A DNA stretch of 64,000 nucleotides from G963663775 sp963664255 (GTDB lineage Bacteria; Bacillota; Clostridia; Oscillospirales; Butyricicoccaceae): positions 1,984,001 through 2,048,000 of the forward strand of contig OY760938.1 in assembly GCA_963664255.1 (NCBI GenBank). The letters run 5' to 3'. The translations under genes were made by a program, and so were the position numbers. The notes beneath the pieces are model-generated. The model did no database searches and had not been told where the DNA came from. It worked only from the letters and a program-made list of their open reading frames with translations. Below, piece after piece: positions 24,743 through 33,480 of this stretch (positions are counted from its first letter, which is position 1; the number at the start of each line of letters is the position of its first letter).

Positions 24743-25583
24743 ATGTCGAAATTTTTTATGTATGGCTCAGAGCTTCAAGAACTTGAACACCTAATTATGC
24801 TTGTTCCAAATATTTACCAAGAAGAAGTAGGGGTGTTTGCTGTGCAGAGGTTTAGAAATGAAGAAGTACCAAGTAGATTTGAAAAAGATTATGAATACAT
24901 CAAAGCATATTGCAATTCAAATGTATCCGGTAGAGTCTCGAATAAAATTGCTGGTGGAAACATTAATTATGAAGAGACTATCTGCAGTTGCTTCGATAGA
25001 TGCGAGTCGCATCATCTGTACGTGCGGGTTGGGGATTTAATCAGGAACCATGATAGGGAACTCTTCTTAAGTCCTAAGCATCGTTCTAGATTCCAAACGG
25101 TCTGTCGAATTCAAAATGAAGCGATTGAAAAACGAAACCCATTCTATCTAGCTACATTGTTTTTACAGACCACAGATGGTGCAGCAAAGGATCACATCTA
25201 CTTAGATCGTTTTTATTTCAAGAAGAAGCAGATTGATGCCTTGCAAAAACAGATGCTGACGCTTATCGAAGATAATGCACGACAAGGGGCTGTCAGCGAA
25301 GAGTTTGATGAAGCATACAGAAAGTTATCCGAACAGATAAACGAGTTAAAACAGGCGAAATTACAGGTTGTAAGGGCACAGAAACAGGCTGAAGAACTAT
25401 GCTGAAAGAGTTGATGAACTGGACAAGGCAATCAAGACCGTAAACCCAGAGGTAAGAGAGTTTGATCATGAGCTTGTGAAAAGACTTATCTATAGCATCA
25501 AGGTTCATAAGGGCATGAAAATAATCATACAGTTTCACTCTGGGATTGTTATGACGGAAAGTGTGGATTATTACGAAGACTAA
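24743..25583 (+). pseudogene. chimeric relic: element protein joined to a serine-recombinase tail
   Basis: An open frame runs from 24743 to 25405. Its first 150 residues (MSKFFMYGSELQELEHLIML..., with FLSPKHRSRFQTV) look like a DUF6075-type protein of clostridial elements. From about residue 160 the sequence turns into the coiled-coil tail of a large serine recombinase (LQKQMLTLIEDNARQG...). After the stop another frame continues the recombinase end (ERVDELDKAIKTVNPE to ESVDYYED, stop 25583). So a deletion fused two genes and a frameshift followed. It marks the scar of an earlier recombinase-borne element. Confidence 0.6.
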
Positions 25584-25778
25584 TAAATAGGAATAACGAA
25601 TAAGGAATAATAGCCGTGGCTGCTAAATGGCTGCGGTTTTTTATTTGGATTATTTATTGATGCAATAAAGTCTCTTTGTATAATATCAACATTTGTTATG
25701 TATTAAACAGTCAAACAGTTGATCTAATTTATATAACGTCTTTATACAACGTGATCACTCATTGTTTGAATGATTTAA

Positions 25779-25807
25779 TTGACGATATACAATCTAGGTT
25801 TTATAAT
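25779..25807 (+). promoter_or_regulatory. promoter of the GHKL/HNH defence operon
   Basis: TTGACG (25779-25784), 17 bases, TATAAT (25802-25807), 35 bases before the regulator's start. A second candidate (TTGATG at 25657, 16 bases, TATAAT at 25679) lies upstream in the otherwise empty interval 25584-25778. Confidence 0.7.
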
Positions 25808-25842
25808 TAATACTATAAAATTTATGATATAGGTGATTGATT

Positions 25843-26052
25843 ATGACGATTTCAGAGCAGATAAAAGTTTTATGTGTTCGATCAAATATTAGTGTTTCAG
25901 AGTTAGCGCGAAGAATTGGCACAACTCCGCAGAATTTAAACGCAAAGATGAAAAGGGAGAGCTTTTCAATTGCTGAGCTTGAGAAAATTGCTGAAGCGGT
26001 AGGTAGTGAATTTGAACGTTATTTTGTATTAAAAAGGGGAGAGAAAATTTAG
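25843..26052 (+). CDS. Cro/CI-type helix-turn-helix regulator
   Basis: The 69-residue protein is a bare HTH_3 domain: SVSELARRIGTTPQNLNAKMKRESFSIAELEKIAEAVG. Small Cro-like proteins at the head of restriction-modification operons are typical controller (C) proteins that time methylase before nuclease. The stop abuts the methylase start, so the two are co-translated. AGGTG precedes the ATG at 25843; the TTG two codons upstream is less likely. Confidence 0.85.
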   Translation: MTISEQIKVLCVRSNISVSELARRIGTTPQNLNAKMKRESFSIAELEKIAEAVGSEFERYFVLKRGEKI

Positions 26053-26053
26053 T

Positions 26054-27631
26054 ATGTTGAATAAAATGGAAACAATCGGAAATGATAAAATGGATGAAAA
26101 ATCCACTGGGTCTTATTATACTCCACACGACTTAATAAAATATATGATTTCATTTGTTAGAAAAAAGACAGAAGTAAAAAGAATTCTAGAGCCATCAGCT
26201 GGAGATGGTCGGTTTGTTGAAGCCTTATGTAAATTTGGCTATAATATTCATGCAATTGAAATCGATGAAGCTAAGTCGGAATATCTGGAAAAACAAGAAT
26301 TTAAAAATACAAAAATTACTTCAGCTGATTTTATTAAATATGCACTCACGCATGAGGAGAGCTATGATTTAATTATTGGCAACCCGCCCTATATAAGTAA
26401 AAGAAATTTGGAGGAAGCAAGTAGGGAATTGTCATACGAGTTGATGGAGTATTTTAACTTGCCAAATAGTTTGTTTCAAAATCTTTGGGTATCATTCATT
26501 TTGGCTTCTATCAAATTACTTTCGCCAAATGGTTCAATTTTTTTCGTTTTGCCTTTTGAGTTTTTGCAAGTTCAATATGCTGAGAAATTAAGAAACTACC
26601 TCGAAACAAGATTTAGTTCAATTGAGATTATTACATTTGAAGAAAGGATATTTGATTATATTGAGCAAGATGTTTGCCTTGTTTATTTATCAAATGAGGA
26701 TAGCGTTGATTCATTTATTAGATATTCAACAATTAAGAATTTGTTGAATACAGAGCCGAATTTTGAGAGTACCATAAAGAGAAATAAACCATTGAGTAAA
26801 TGGTCAAATTGTATTCTTAATGATATTGAAACCGAAACGCTCAGAAACATATGTGAAGCATATCCAAAAGTTAAAGAGTTTGGGGATATTTCTCCTGGGA
26901 TAGTAACTGGCGCAAATGACTTTTTCATCCTTAATCAAGACGCAATTAGTAATTTAGGTGCTGTAGAAAACGATTTAAAGATAGTGTCAAAAAGCGCTGA
27001 TTTGGCAGATAAACTATTGTTTTCTGTCGAAGACTATAATTTGCTTGTTGATGAAAAGAAAAAGGTTAAAATGCTTAATCTAAATGATGTTCAAGAAGAC
27101 ACATTCTCGGCTGAGTTAAAACAATACTTAAAAAGTGGTGAGGATAAAGAAATAAGTGAACGATATAAGTGTTCAAAAAGAAAACGCTGGTATGATGTTC
27201 CAATTATAAAAAAGGGAGATGCTTGCTTTTTTAAAAGATATAATATACTGCCACGAATTATTGTTAATGAAGCAAATGTTTTTACGACTGATATTGCATA
27301 TAATATAAGATTTAATCAAAATTTTGATAAAGAATCATTTGCTTTTTGCTTTTATAACTCATTGACATTAGTGCTATGTGAATATAATGGTCGCTTTTAT
27401 GGCGGTGGGGTTGGTGAATTAGTTCCAAACGAGTTTAAAGAATTGCACATACCATATTGTAGGGTAAGTAAAGATCAAATAATGACTTTGGATTCGATGT
27501 TTAGGCGAAAATGTGATTACCTGGACATAGTTGATTATGTTGATAGCATTGTTTTAAAATTATCAGATCAGCAAAAACATAACTTGCAAAACATGAGAAA
27601 TCGATATTTAAAAAGAAGATTAAAACAATAG
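26054..27631 (+). CDS. DNA adenine N6-methyltransferase (Eco57I-like)
   Basis: The 525-residue protein has SAM motif I RILEPSAGDGRF (about residues 42-53), acidic motif II AIEID and the catalytic NPPY (residues 110-113), the N6-adenine signature. The C-terminal half (SPGIVTGANDFFIL and after) is the usual target-recognition region of such stand-alone methylases, so no separate specificity gene is needed. It lacks a fused nuclease domain. It follows the controller by one base and precedes the ATPase by 12. In this operon it most likely marks self DNA for the HNH nuclease. Confidence 0.9.
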   Translation: MLNKMETIGNDKMDEKSTGSYYTPHDLIKYMISFVRKKTEVKRILEPSAGDGRFVEALCKFGYNIHAIEIDEAKSEYLEKQEFKNTKITSADFIKYALTHEESYDLIIGNPPYISKRNLEEASRELSYELMEYFNLPNSLFQNLWVSFILASIKLLSPNGSIFFVLPFEFLQVQYAEKLRNYLETRFSSIEIITFEERIFDYIEQDVCLVYLSNEDSVDSFIRYSTIKNLLNTEPNFESTIKRNKPLSKWSNCILNDIETETLRNICEAYPKVKEFGDISPGIVTGANDFFILNQDAISNLGAVENDLKIVSKSADLADKLLFSVEDYNLLVDEKKKVKMLNLNDVQEDTFSAELKQYLKSGEDKEISERYKCSKRKRWYDVPIIKKGDACFFKRYNILPRIIVNEANVFTTDIAYNIRFNQNFDKESFAFCFYNSLTLVLCEYNGRFYGGGVGELVPNEFKELHIPYCRVSKDQIMTLDSMFRRKCDYLDIVDYVDSIVLKLSDQQKHNLQNMRNRYLKRRLKQ

Positions 27632-27643
27632 GAGGCTACTGAA

Positions 27644-29788
27644 GTGGAAGAATTAAAATATATCATTGAAGATAGCACAATTGTTGAGCTATTAGGTATT
27701 CAAAACTTTACAAATGATGAGTCTGCAGTGCTTGAATTAGTAAAAAATTCATATGATGCAAGAGCTCCGCTGCTCTCTTTGACATTTGAAGCGAATCAAT
27801 TGATTATTGAAGATAATGGAACGGGAATGGATGCAAATGACATTAGAAGACATTGGATGCATGTTGGTAAGAGTAATAAAGAATATGAAGTAGTAGATGA
27901 TAATAATAACATTAGGATATTGGCTGGATCCAAAGGAATAGGTCGGTTTGCACTGTCGAAATTAGGAAGAAATGTTCAAATATTTTCAAAAAAAGCTGAT
28001 GCAGTGGGAATTGTATGGATAACTGATTGGAATAATTCTTTATTAAATGAAGATGAGACGCTAAAAGAGTGTGGTACTAAAATCATTATTAGCAACTTGA
28101 GAGAGAAATGGGGCAAGAGGAAAGTGGAAAATCTTGCTGAGTTTATATCAAAGACGTATAATGACAGCTCAATGAAAATCGAAGTTAAACATCCCGATGT
28201 TTTAAAAACGATAAAAAAATATTTTCCAACTCCTAAATTAGGTGGAAATTGTTTGAGTAATATTCAGATAATTTATGATAGCAATAAATGCATAATTACT
28301 ACCAAAATACAGTCAGATGAATTTCTTGATAACGCATCGAATTATTGCTCTGGTACAAATCTCAAAGAATACAGTGTTGTATCTGATATGATTGACGAGT
28401 TAAAGGATTCAAAAGAACTAGATTTATCTGTGGATGCACTTAGGGAAAGCCTATTAAAAATCGGTGATTTCTCTGCTGAGATGTATTTTAACATTAACTC
28501 AACTTCAATTGAAATGGAAAAATTTTTATATAAATATTCGAGTTTGCCTGAGCCAATTAAAGGTGGGATAGTTTTATACCGAAATGCGTTCAGTATCTCA
28601 GCGTATGAAGGAAAAAAGGACTGGTTAGGGCTAGGTAAACGTTCTCGAAAGTCTCCAGCAGCAGCGTCACATCCAACAGGAGCATGGAGAGTTCGTGAAA
28701 ACCAATTGGCTGGAAAGGTTGAAATTGATAAGAAGCTGAATTTTGTGTTACAAGATTTATCAAATCGACAGGGACTAGATGAAAACATTTATTATCAAAT
28801 ATTCCTAGAGATTATCTTAACAGGAATAAAAGAATTTGAACGATATCGGCAAAGTATTATTCGACAGATTGACGTAAAGAATAACGTTGAAGAGGACGAA
28901 AAGCCTACACCAGTTTCTGATAAAGTCCTTTCAAACCCTGTAACAGTTTCACAATTATCCGCTCAAGAAGCTAGACAGTTAGCCGCTGAGATTAAAACCT
29001 ATCGAAAAGAAAGTTATGAATTTAAACGTGAGAAAGCTAATGTTGAAGAACGTTATAAGTATGATGTTCGAATTTTAAATGTTTTAGCTACAACTGGGTT
29101 AAAAGCATCATCAATTGCTCATGAAATGAGAAATGATCGAAATTCTATTTCCGATAATAGTAGCAACATCATACTTGCACTTAAAGAGTACGATATGTGG
29201 GAAGAACTTTTGTCTCCGGATAAAACAGAAAAAGCTTATAAGAATGTTCCTCATTTAATAAAATCAAACAGTGAAGTTAGCAAAAAGATAGTAGCATTTA
29301 TGGATACAATGCTCTCAGAGGTTGAAAAGAAGCAATTTGAGGCGACTTGGCAAAGTATGTTTGATTTTTTGAATAAAATAAAGAGTGTTTGGGAAAGAGA
29401 TTACGCTTGGGTTACAATAAATACTCAAATGAGTGAGGACATACGCTTGCTTATGTCAGAAGATATTATACGCGTTGTTTTTGATAATCTTATATTAAAT
29501 AGTATCCAGCAAAATGAGAATAAAGATCATCTTGAAATTGCCATTAATGCTGTCGAACGAAATAATATGGTGCATTGTATTTATAATGATAATGGTAAAG
29601 GGTTAGATAAGAAGTATATCTCAAATCCAAGAAAAATATTAGAAGTACATGAGACTACACGAAAAAACGGACATGGTCTTGGAATGTGGATTGTTAATAA
29701 CACGATAGTTATGTCTGGCGGAGAAATAACACAGATTAGCGGAAATAATGGTTTTTCAATTGAATTTCTTATTGGAGGTAAAATATAG
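27644..29788 (+). CDS. MORC/histidine-kinase hybrid with two GHKL ATPase domains
   Basis: The 714-residue protein starts at GTG after AGGAGG. Residues 30-110 form a first GHKL ATPase of the Hsp90/MutL/MORC kind: ELVKNSYDA, IEDNGTGM, GSKGIGRFA. The middle (GGIVLYRNAFSISAY, DWLGLGKRSR, DLSNRQGLDENI) matches the S5-like domain of prokaryotic MORC relatives. A coiled coil (about 440-485) leads to a histidine-kinase H-box, SSIAHEMRND, with candidate phospho-His at residue 493. It ends in a second, kinase-type GHKL domain: NLILNSIQQN, YNDNGKGLD, NGHGLGMWIV. So it looks able both to clamp DNA by ATP and to phosphorylate a receiver, and the next gene encodes one. Confidence 0.85.
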   Translation: MEELKYIIEDSTIVELLGIQNFTNDESAVLELVKNSYDARAPLLSLTFEANQLIIEDNGTGMDANDIRRHWMHVGKSNKEYEVVDDNNNIRILAGSKGIGRFALSKLGRNVQIFSKKADAVGIVWITDWNNSLLNEDETLKECGTKIIISNLREKWGKRKVENLAEFISKTYNDSSMKIEVKHPDVLKTIKKYFPTPKLGGNCLSNIQIIYDSNKCIITTKIQSDEFLDNASNYCSGTNLKEYSVVSDMIDELKDSKELDLSVDALRESLLKIGDFSAEMYFNINSTSIEMEKFLYKYSSLPEPIKGGIVLYRNAFSISAYEGKKDWLGLGKRSRKSPAAASHPTGAWRVRENQLAGKVEIDKKLNFVLQDLSNRQGLDENIYYQIFLEIILTGIKEFERYRQSIIRQIDVKNNVEEDEKPTPVSDKVLSNPVTVSQLSAQEARQLAAEIKTYRKESYEFKREKANVEERYKYDVRILNVLATTGLKASSIAHEMRNDRNSISDNSSNIILALKEYDMWEELLSPDKTEKAYKNVPHLIKSNSEVSKKIVAFMDTMLSEVEKKQFEATWQSMFDFLNKIKSVWERDYAWVTINTQMSEDIRLLMSEDIIRVVFDNLILNSIQQNENKDHLEIAINAVERNNMVHCIYNDNGKGLDKKYISNPRKILEVHETTRKNGHGLGMWIVNNTIVMSGGEITQISGNNGFSIEFLIGGKI

Positions 29789-30384
29789 TGGAAAAGTATA
29801 ATATATTGTATATTGATGATTCCCCTGAGCAGGGGCTTGGTCGCTACCTTGATAGTGAGTACTCAAATTCTGAATATGAAATAGATTACTCAGAAATTCA
29901 ATTTATGCCTGAAGACGGATACGAGTGCCTAATTAGAAATCCTAAAGTTCAAGAAGCTAATATAATTTTTATTGACTCTAGATTGTTTGAAAATAGGTCC
30001 GTTGCGGCAGGGAAATTCACTGGAGAAGAGTTTAAAATCATTCTCAAAAAATATTATCCTTTTATTGAGGTTATCGTAATTACTCAGAATGAAGCAGATC
30101 CAAGTGTTGGCACAATCTCAAAATATGATTCTAATTGTGGCAAAACTAATAGTGAGTACTACGCCGAACTGTTACCAGATTTTATTAATAAGGCTATCGC
30201 TAATATCTCGATATATAGACGGCTTGCAGGAAAATTGGAAACTAATACAAGTTGGGAGCGGGCGCTAATTGAAAAAATATTAAATTCTCTAAATGGAATA
30301 GGAACTTATGATGAGCTATCAAAAACCGATGTTGACAAGCTTATTTCTACATTTAAAGAAATTCAGGAGAAGATAGATGGCTAA
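29788..30384 (+). CDS. receiver-domain protein, partner of the GHKL kinase
   Basis: The 198-residue protein has a receiver fold: acidic pair in ILYIDDSPE (residues 10-11), phospho-acceptor Asp63 in NIIFIDSRL and a Thr-ending strand VIVITQNE. No DNA-binding output domain follows, only a helical tail of about 60 residues. So it probably acts through protein contact, for example on the HNH nuclease or the kinase. The GTG start overlaps the kinase stop by one base and its end overlaps the HNH gene by eight. Its insert between strands is unusually long for CheY-like domains. Confidence 0.8.
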   Translation: MEKYNILYIDDSPEQGLGRYLDSEYSNSEYEIDYSEIQFMPEDGYECLIRNPKVQEANIIFIDSRLFENRSVAAGKFTGEEFKIILKKYYPFIEVIVITQNEADPSVGTISKYDSNCGKTNSEYYAELLPDFINKAIANISIYRRLAGKLETNTSWERALIEKILNSLNGIGTYDELSKTDVDKLISTFKEIQEKIDG

Positions 30385-31003
30385 TGATTACAGAGCAACA
30401 AAATATTGCCCTCCTATCGTGGAATTGAAAGAAAAAAAACAAGGTGTAGCTGATAAAATTAAGACAGCGCACCCAAAAGCAAAAGACATGCACACTTATA
30501 TCAGGGTAAACGATGATATTTATAAACTAGAATTTATGGAGGCTTATAATTTTAAATGTGCATATTGTGGAGCATCAATTGATTTAATGCCAAAAGAAAT
30601 GTTTGAAATTGATCATTTTCTTTATGCAAAATCATTTTCAAAGAAATCTGAGGCGGGGTACATTGAAAACCTCGTATTGGCGTGTCACTCGTGCAATCAC
30701 CAAAAGTCCGATTTCAGCATCCCAGAAGTTGATAGAGAACTACTTCACCCAGATGTTGATAAAATTTTACAAACATTTGAGAGAGATGATCAATACTACA
30801 TAACTATTGCGACTGATAAAAGTTCCAACGAAACTATAAATGGATTTTATAAATTGTTGGGCCTGGATGGTGAAATCCATAGACTAGATTTCTTGTTGAT
30901 GAACATGATTGGGTTACAGCGCAGAGTAAAGGATAATGATGAAATCTATTCTGCACTTGGACAGGCTATAGATTTACTAAGAGTTAAAAGGAATATGATG
31001 TAA
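30377..31003 (+). CDS. HNH endonuclease
   Basis: The 208-residue protein carries a zinc-type HNH nuclease core: CAYCG (about residues 61-65), FEIDHFLYAKS with the catalytic His and CHSCNHQKSD (about 102-111). HNH enzymes nick or cut DNA with one metal ion. As the last gene of a tight five-gene operon with a methylase, an ATPase/kinase and a receiver, it is the likely effector that destroys unmethylated invading DNA. It has no recognition domain of its own that I can see, so targeting probably comes from partners. Confidence 0.88.
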   Translation: MANDYRATKYCPPIVELKEKKQGVADKIKTAHPKAKDMHTYIRVNDDIYKLEFMEAYNFKCAYCGASIDLMPKEMFEIDHFLYAKSFSKKSEAGYIENLVLACHSCNHQKSDFSIPEVDRELLHPDVDKILQTFERDDQYYITIATDKSSNETINGFYKLLGLDGEIHRLDFLLMNMIGLQRRVKDNDEIYSALGQAIDLLRVKRNMM

Positions 31004-31052
31004 TGTGGACGTTAAACATATTCATTTCTTGCAATATGATTATTGCTTTTTT

Positions 31053-31084
31053 GATAAGAAGCTCCTAAAATGGAGCTTCTTATC
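31053..31084 (+). terminator. hairpin at the end of the defence operon
   Basis: Thirteen-base perfect arms GATAAGAAGCTCC / GGAGCTTCTTATC with a 6-base loop, 50 bases after the HNH stop. The following gene-free stretch (31085-31610) shows no gene or relic that I can name. Confidence 0.7.
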
Positions 31085-31611
31085 TGTGGATTTTTCAGAA
31101 TAAAGCTCTCAATCATAACGAGTTTGAATATATTATTACTCATAAATTTTATTTACTGGTAATTTTGTAGCAACACCATGGCATACCGAACAAATTTGAT
31201 ACCCTTTCAATCTTAAAAGAGTGACACAGATTTTAAAAAATCGAGTATGAGTAATCTATTTTCGAGAATAATTACTCTCCGACAAAGAACCTATGAGTCC
31301 GTATGACATCATTTTAGAGTGGAAGCCATAGTGCTGTTGAATTGTAAAAACGACTAAAATGAGTGAGTAGAAGGCAATTCAAATAATTAAAGATATGAGA
31401 GTAGAAGCTTTCGTATCTTTAATTGTGATAAATATTTTTGAAATTATTGTTTTGTATTGACAATGGTACCCATTTCCGGTATCATCTTATTCAAAGATGT
31501 GACTCTAGCAAGAAGCGAAATACGGAAACGCTGAGCTTGAAGTCATTACCAATGCATGTTATAGGAACACCACCTGTAATCACTGTATGCGGCGAGAGAT
31601 TTTGATAATTC

Positions 31612-31637
31612 GCTGTGCATGAGTGCACAGCTTTTTT
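31612..31637 (+). terminator. terminator upstream of IS110 copy 2
   Basis: GCTGTGCA / TGCACAGC with a 4-base loop and TTTTTT. Confidence 0.75.
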
Positions 31638-31646
31638 ATTATCAGA

Positions 31647-31686
31647 GCCTCCTTGTTGGAAGTCACGTCTTAATTCCAACAAGGAG
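31647..31686 (+). promoter_or_regulatory. terminator/attenuator hairpin split by IS110 copy 2
   Basis: GCCTCCTTGTTGGAA (31647-31661) pairs with TTCCAACAAGGAG at 31674-31686. The two missing bases GC and a TTTTATT tail lie beyond the insertion at 33472. Rejoined, this is a 15-bp rho-independent hairpin whose right arm holds the AAGGAGG ribosome site of the GTPase gene. It would have acted as a leader switch or an upstream terminator. Confidence 0.65.
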
Positions 31687-31801
31687 CATTCCTGTAAGGG
31701 GTAAAAACGGGAATTGCAAAAAAGACAACCTCCGGTTAGGATAGAGAGGATGAAATCTGGCCAGATGAAATCCCAACTCAAAAACAACGGAGGTCGTCAA
31801 A

Positions 31802-33082
31802 ATGAATTTTACCCAAAATGAGAAGTTAAGTCAAGTTACAGCAGAGACAATGGTCATCGGAGTGGACATCGGCAGCGAAACGCATTATGCCAGGGCATTT
31901 AACTGGCGAGGCGTGGAACTGGGTCGTGTGTTTCGCTTCGCAAACAATGGAGAAGGGTTCGGACAGTTTCAGGCATGGATGAAAAGCTTGTCTGGAGAGA
32001 CCACACAGAGCAACATTATGGTAGGCGCAGAGCCTACAGGGCATTACTGGTTTAGCCTGGCGTCATATCTGAAGAATCAAGACATCCGGCTCGTACTGGT
32101 CAATCCATATCACGTCAAGCAATGCAAGGAGCTGGATGATAATCATCCGAGCAAGACAGACAGCAAAGACCCCAAAAGCATCGCCAAGTTGGTCATCGAT
32201 GGAAGATATAACGTTCCATATATTCCGGAAGGGGTGTATGCGGAGCTGCGTATCGCTATGAACTGCCGTGAGCGGATCGTGCGGGAACTGGTGTCAATCC
32301 AGAACCGAATTCTGCGATGGCTCAAGATTTACTTTCCTGAATATCACGAGGTGTTTGGGGATTTCAAAGCACAGAGTAGCCTATTGGTGCTAGGCAATAT
32401 GCCATTGCCAGCAGATGTCGTCAAGACAGGAGCAGAAGGAATCAACCAGATATGGCGCAAAAACAAGCTGCGGGCCGTTGGAATGAAAAGAGCGCAGACT
32501 CTGTACGAAGCGGCAAAACACAGCATGGGCTGCACCGAGGGTAGCAATGCCGCCCGCATGGAAATTCGGTTGCTTCTGGAGGACTATCATGCCAAGCATA
32601 CGCAATATGACAGCGTTATGGCGCTTGTAGAAGAGCTATGCGTGCAAATTCCGTCGGTACTGAAACTGCTCGCAATTAAGGGCGTGGGACTACTCACCAT
32701 CGCTGGTTTCTTTGCCGAGGTTGGAGATTTGGGACGTTTCCAGTCTCCAAAACAGATTCAGAAACTGTCCGGACTCGCGATTCGTGAAAACAGTTCCGGT
32801 AAACACCGGGGGCAAAGCGGGATCAGCAAACGTGGCAGGCATCGCCTGCGGGCACTACTATTCCGCGCCATTCTGCCGCTGGTAGCAACAAATCAAGAAT
32901 TTAGGGAAATCCACGGATACTACACGAGCCGCAAAGACAATCCACTGAAGAAAAAGCAATCGCTCATTGCGCTATGCTGCAAGCTGATTCGGGTGTTTTT
33001 CGCCCTTGTGACCAAAGATGAGGACTATGATCCAGTACGGTTGCTTGGGGACATTCGCCGTCCGGCAGCAATGGCAGCTTAA
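31802..33082 (+). CDS. IS110-family transposase, copy 2
   Basis: 426 residues, same domains as copy 1. It has Ser in DPKSIAK and Ser in QKLSGL. It is intact, with GGAGG nine bases before the ATG. Confidence 0.95.
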   Translation: MNFTQNEKLSQVTAETMVIGVDIGSETHYARAFNWRGVELGRVFRFANNGEGFGQFQAWMKSLSGETTQSNIMVGAEPTGHYWFSLASYLKNQDIRLVLVNPYHVKQCKELDDNHPSKTDSKDPKSIAKLVIDGRYNVPYIPEGVYAELRIAMNCRERIVRELVSIQNRILRWLKIYFPEYHEVFGDFKAQSSLLVLGNMPLPADVVKTGAEGINQIWRKNKLRAVGMKRAQTLYEAAKHSMGCTEGSNAARMEIRLLLEDYHAKHTQYDSVMALVEELCVQIPSVLKLLAIKGVGLLTIAGFFAEVGDLGRFQSPKQIQKLSGLAIRENSSGKHRGQSGISKRGRHRLRALLFRAILPLVATNQEFREIHGYYTSRKDNPLKKKQSLIALCCKLIRVFFALVTKDEDYDPVRLLGDIRRPAAMAA

Positions 33083-33467
33083 GGGCAATACCGCACAATG
33101 ACCTCGCCGGAAGCGTCACAGCCAGGTCATGTAGCAAAGCAATTCAAAGACAAAAGAGCAGGTAGTCAGTCATCATTACACCATTAGAGCAAGGACTCGG
33201 CAAAGGAGCATCGCTGACACCCATCTGCGGGCAGGCAGGACGAAGGAATTTAGGGCAATGACCCTGTTAGACATGGGAGGTTTGCTGCCGCAGGAAAAGT
33301 GGGTTACCATCGCCAAAATATCGCAAAACAAGCGACGCTTTGGTTGTCATGCCCATTTTCCCTGATTTGGTGCACTGGATGCAGTGCTGCTTCGCAATCG
33401 CTCTTTTGAATTTGGCGTAATTTTAAGAAAACGCGAGATTTTCAGAGAAAAACGTTAGTTATTATAG
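33083..33467 (+). ncRNA. candidate bridge-type guide RNA region of the IS110 element
   Basis: This 385-base noncoding 3' part is conserved in all four copies (also 4573-4956, 52151-52535 and 60878-61262 on the minus strand). IS110/IS1111 relatives are known to encode an RNA with loops matching target and donor. Two short stretches here match the junctions: AAAGGAGCAT at 33202-33211 (compare left junction AAGGAGCATT) and CATGGGAGG at 33272-33280 (compare right junction TAGGGAGG). GGG-caatga-CCC and other hairpins surround them. The RNA itself is inferred, not shown. Confidence 0.5.
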
Positions 33468-33480
33468 GGAGGCTTTTATT

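Larger units (their letters stand above)
31683..33471 (+). mobile_element. IS110-family element, copy 2
   Basis: 1785 bases plus GGAG at both junctions, the only plus-strand copy. Left junction CAACAAGGAG, right junction TATAGGGAGG then CTTTTATTATG. The empty site is therefore AAGGAGG, nine bases before the start codon of the GTPase gene. The element's end re-creates GGGAGG in the same place. Confidence 0.93.

Noticed and set aside
33391..33471. An outward promoter at the 3' end of the IS110 element
   Set aside because: A TTTTCA-17-TTATAG combination exists but is weak. I could not support transcription of downstream genes from it.
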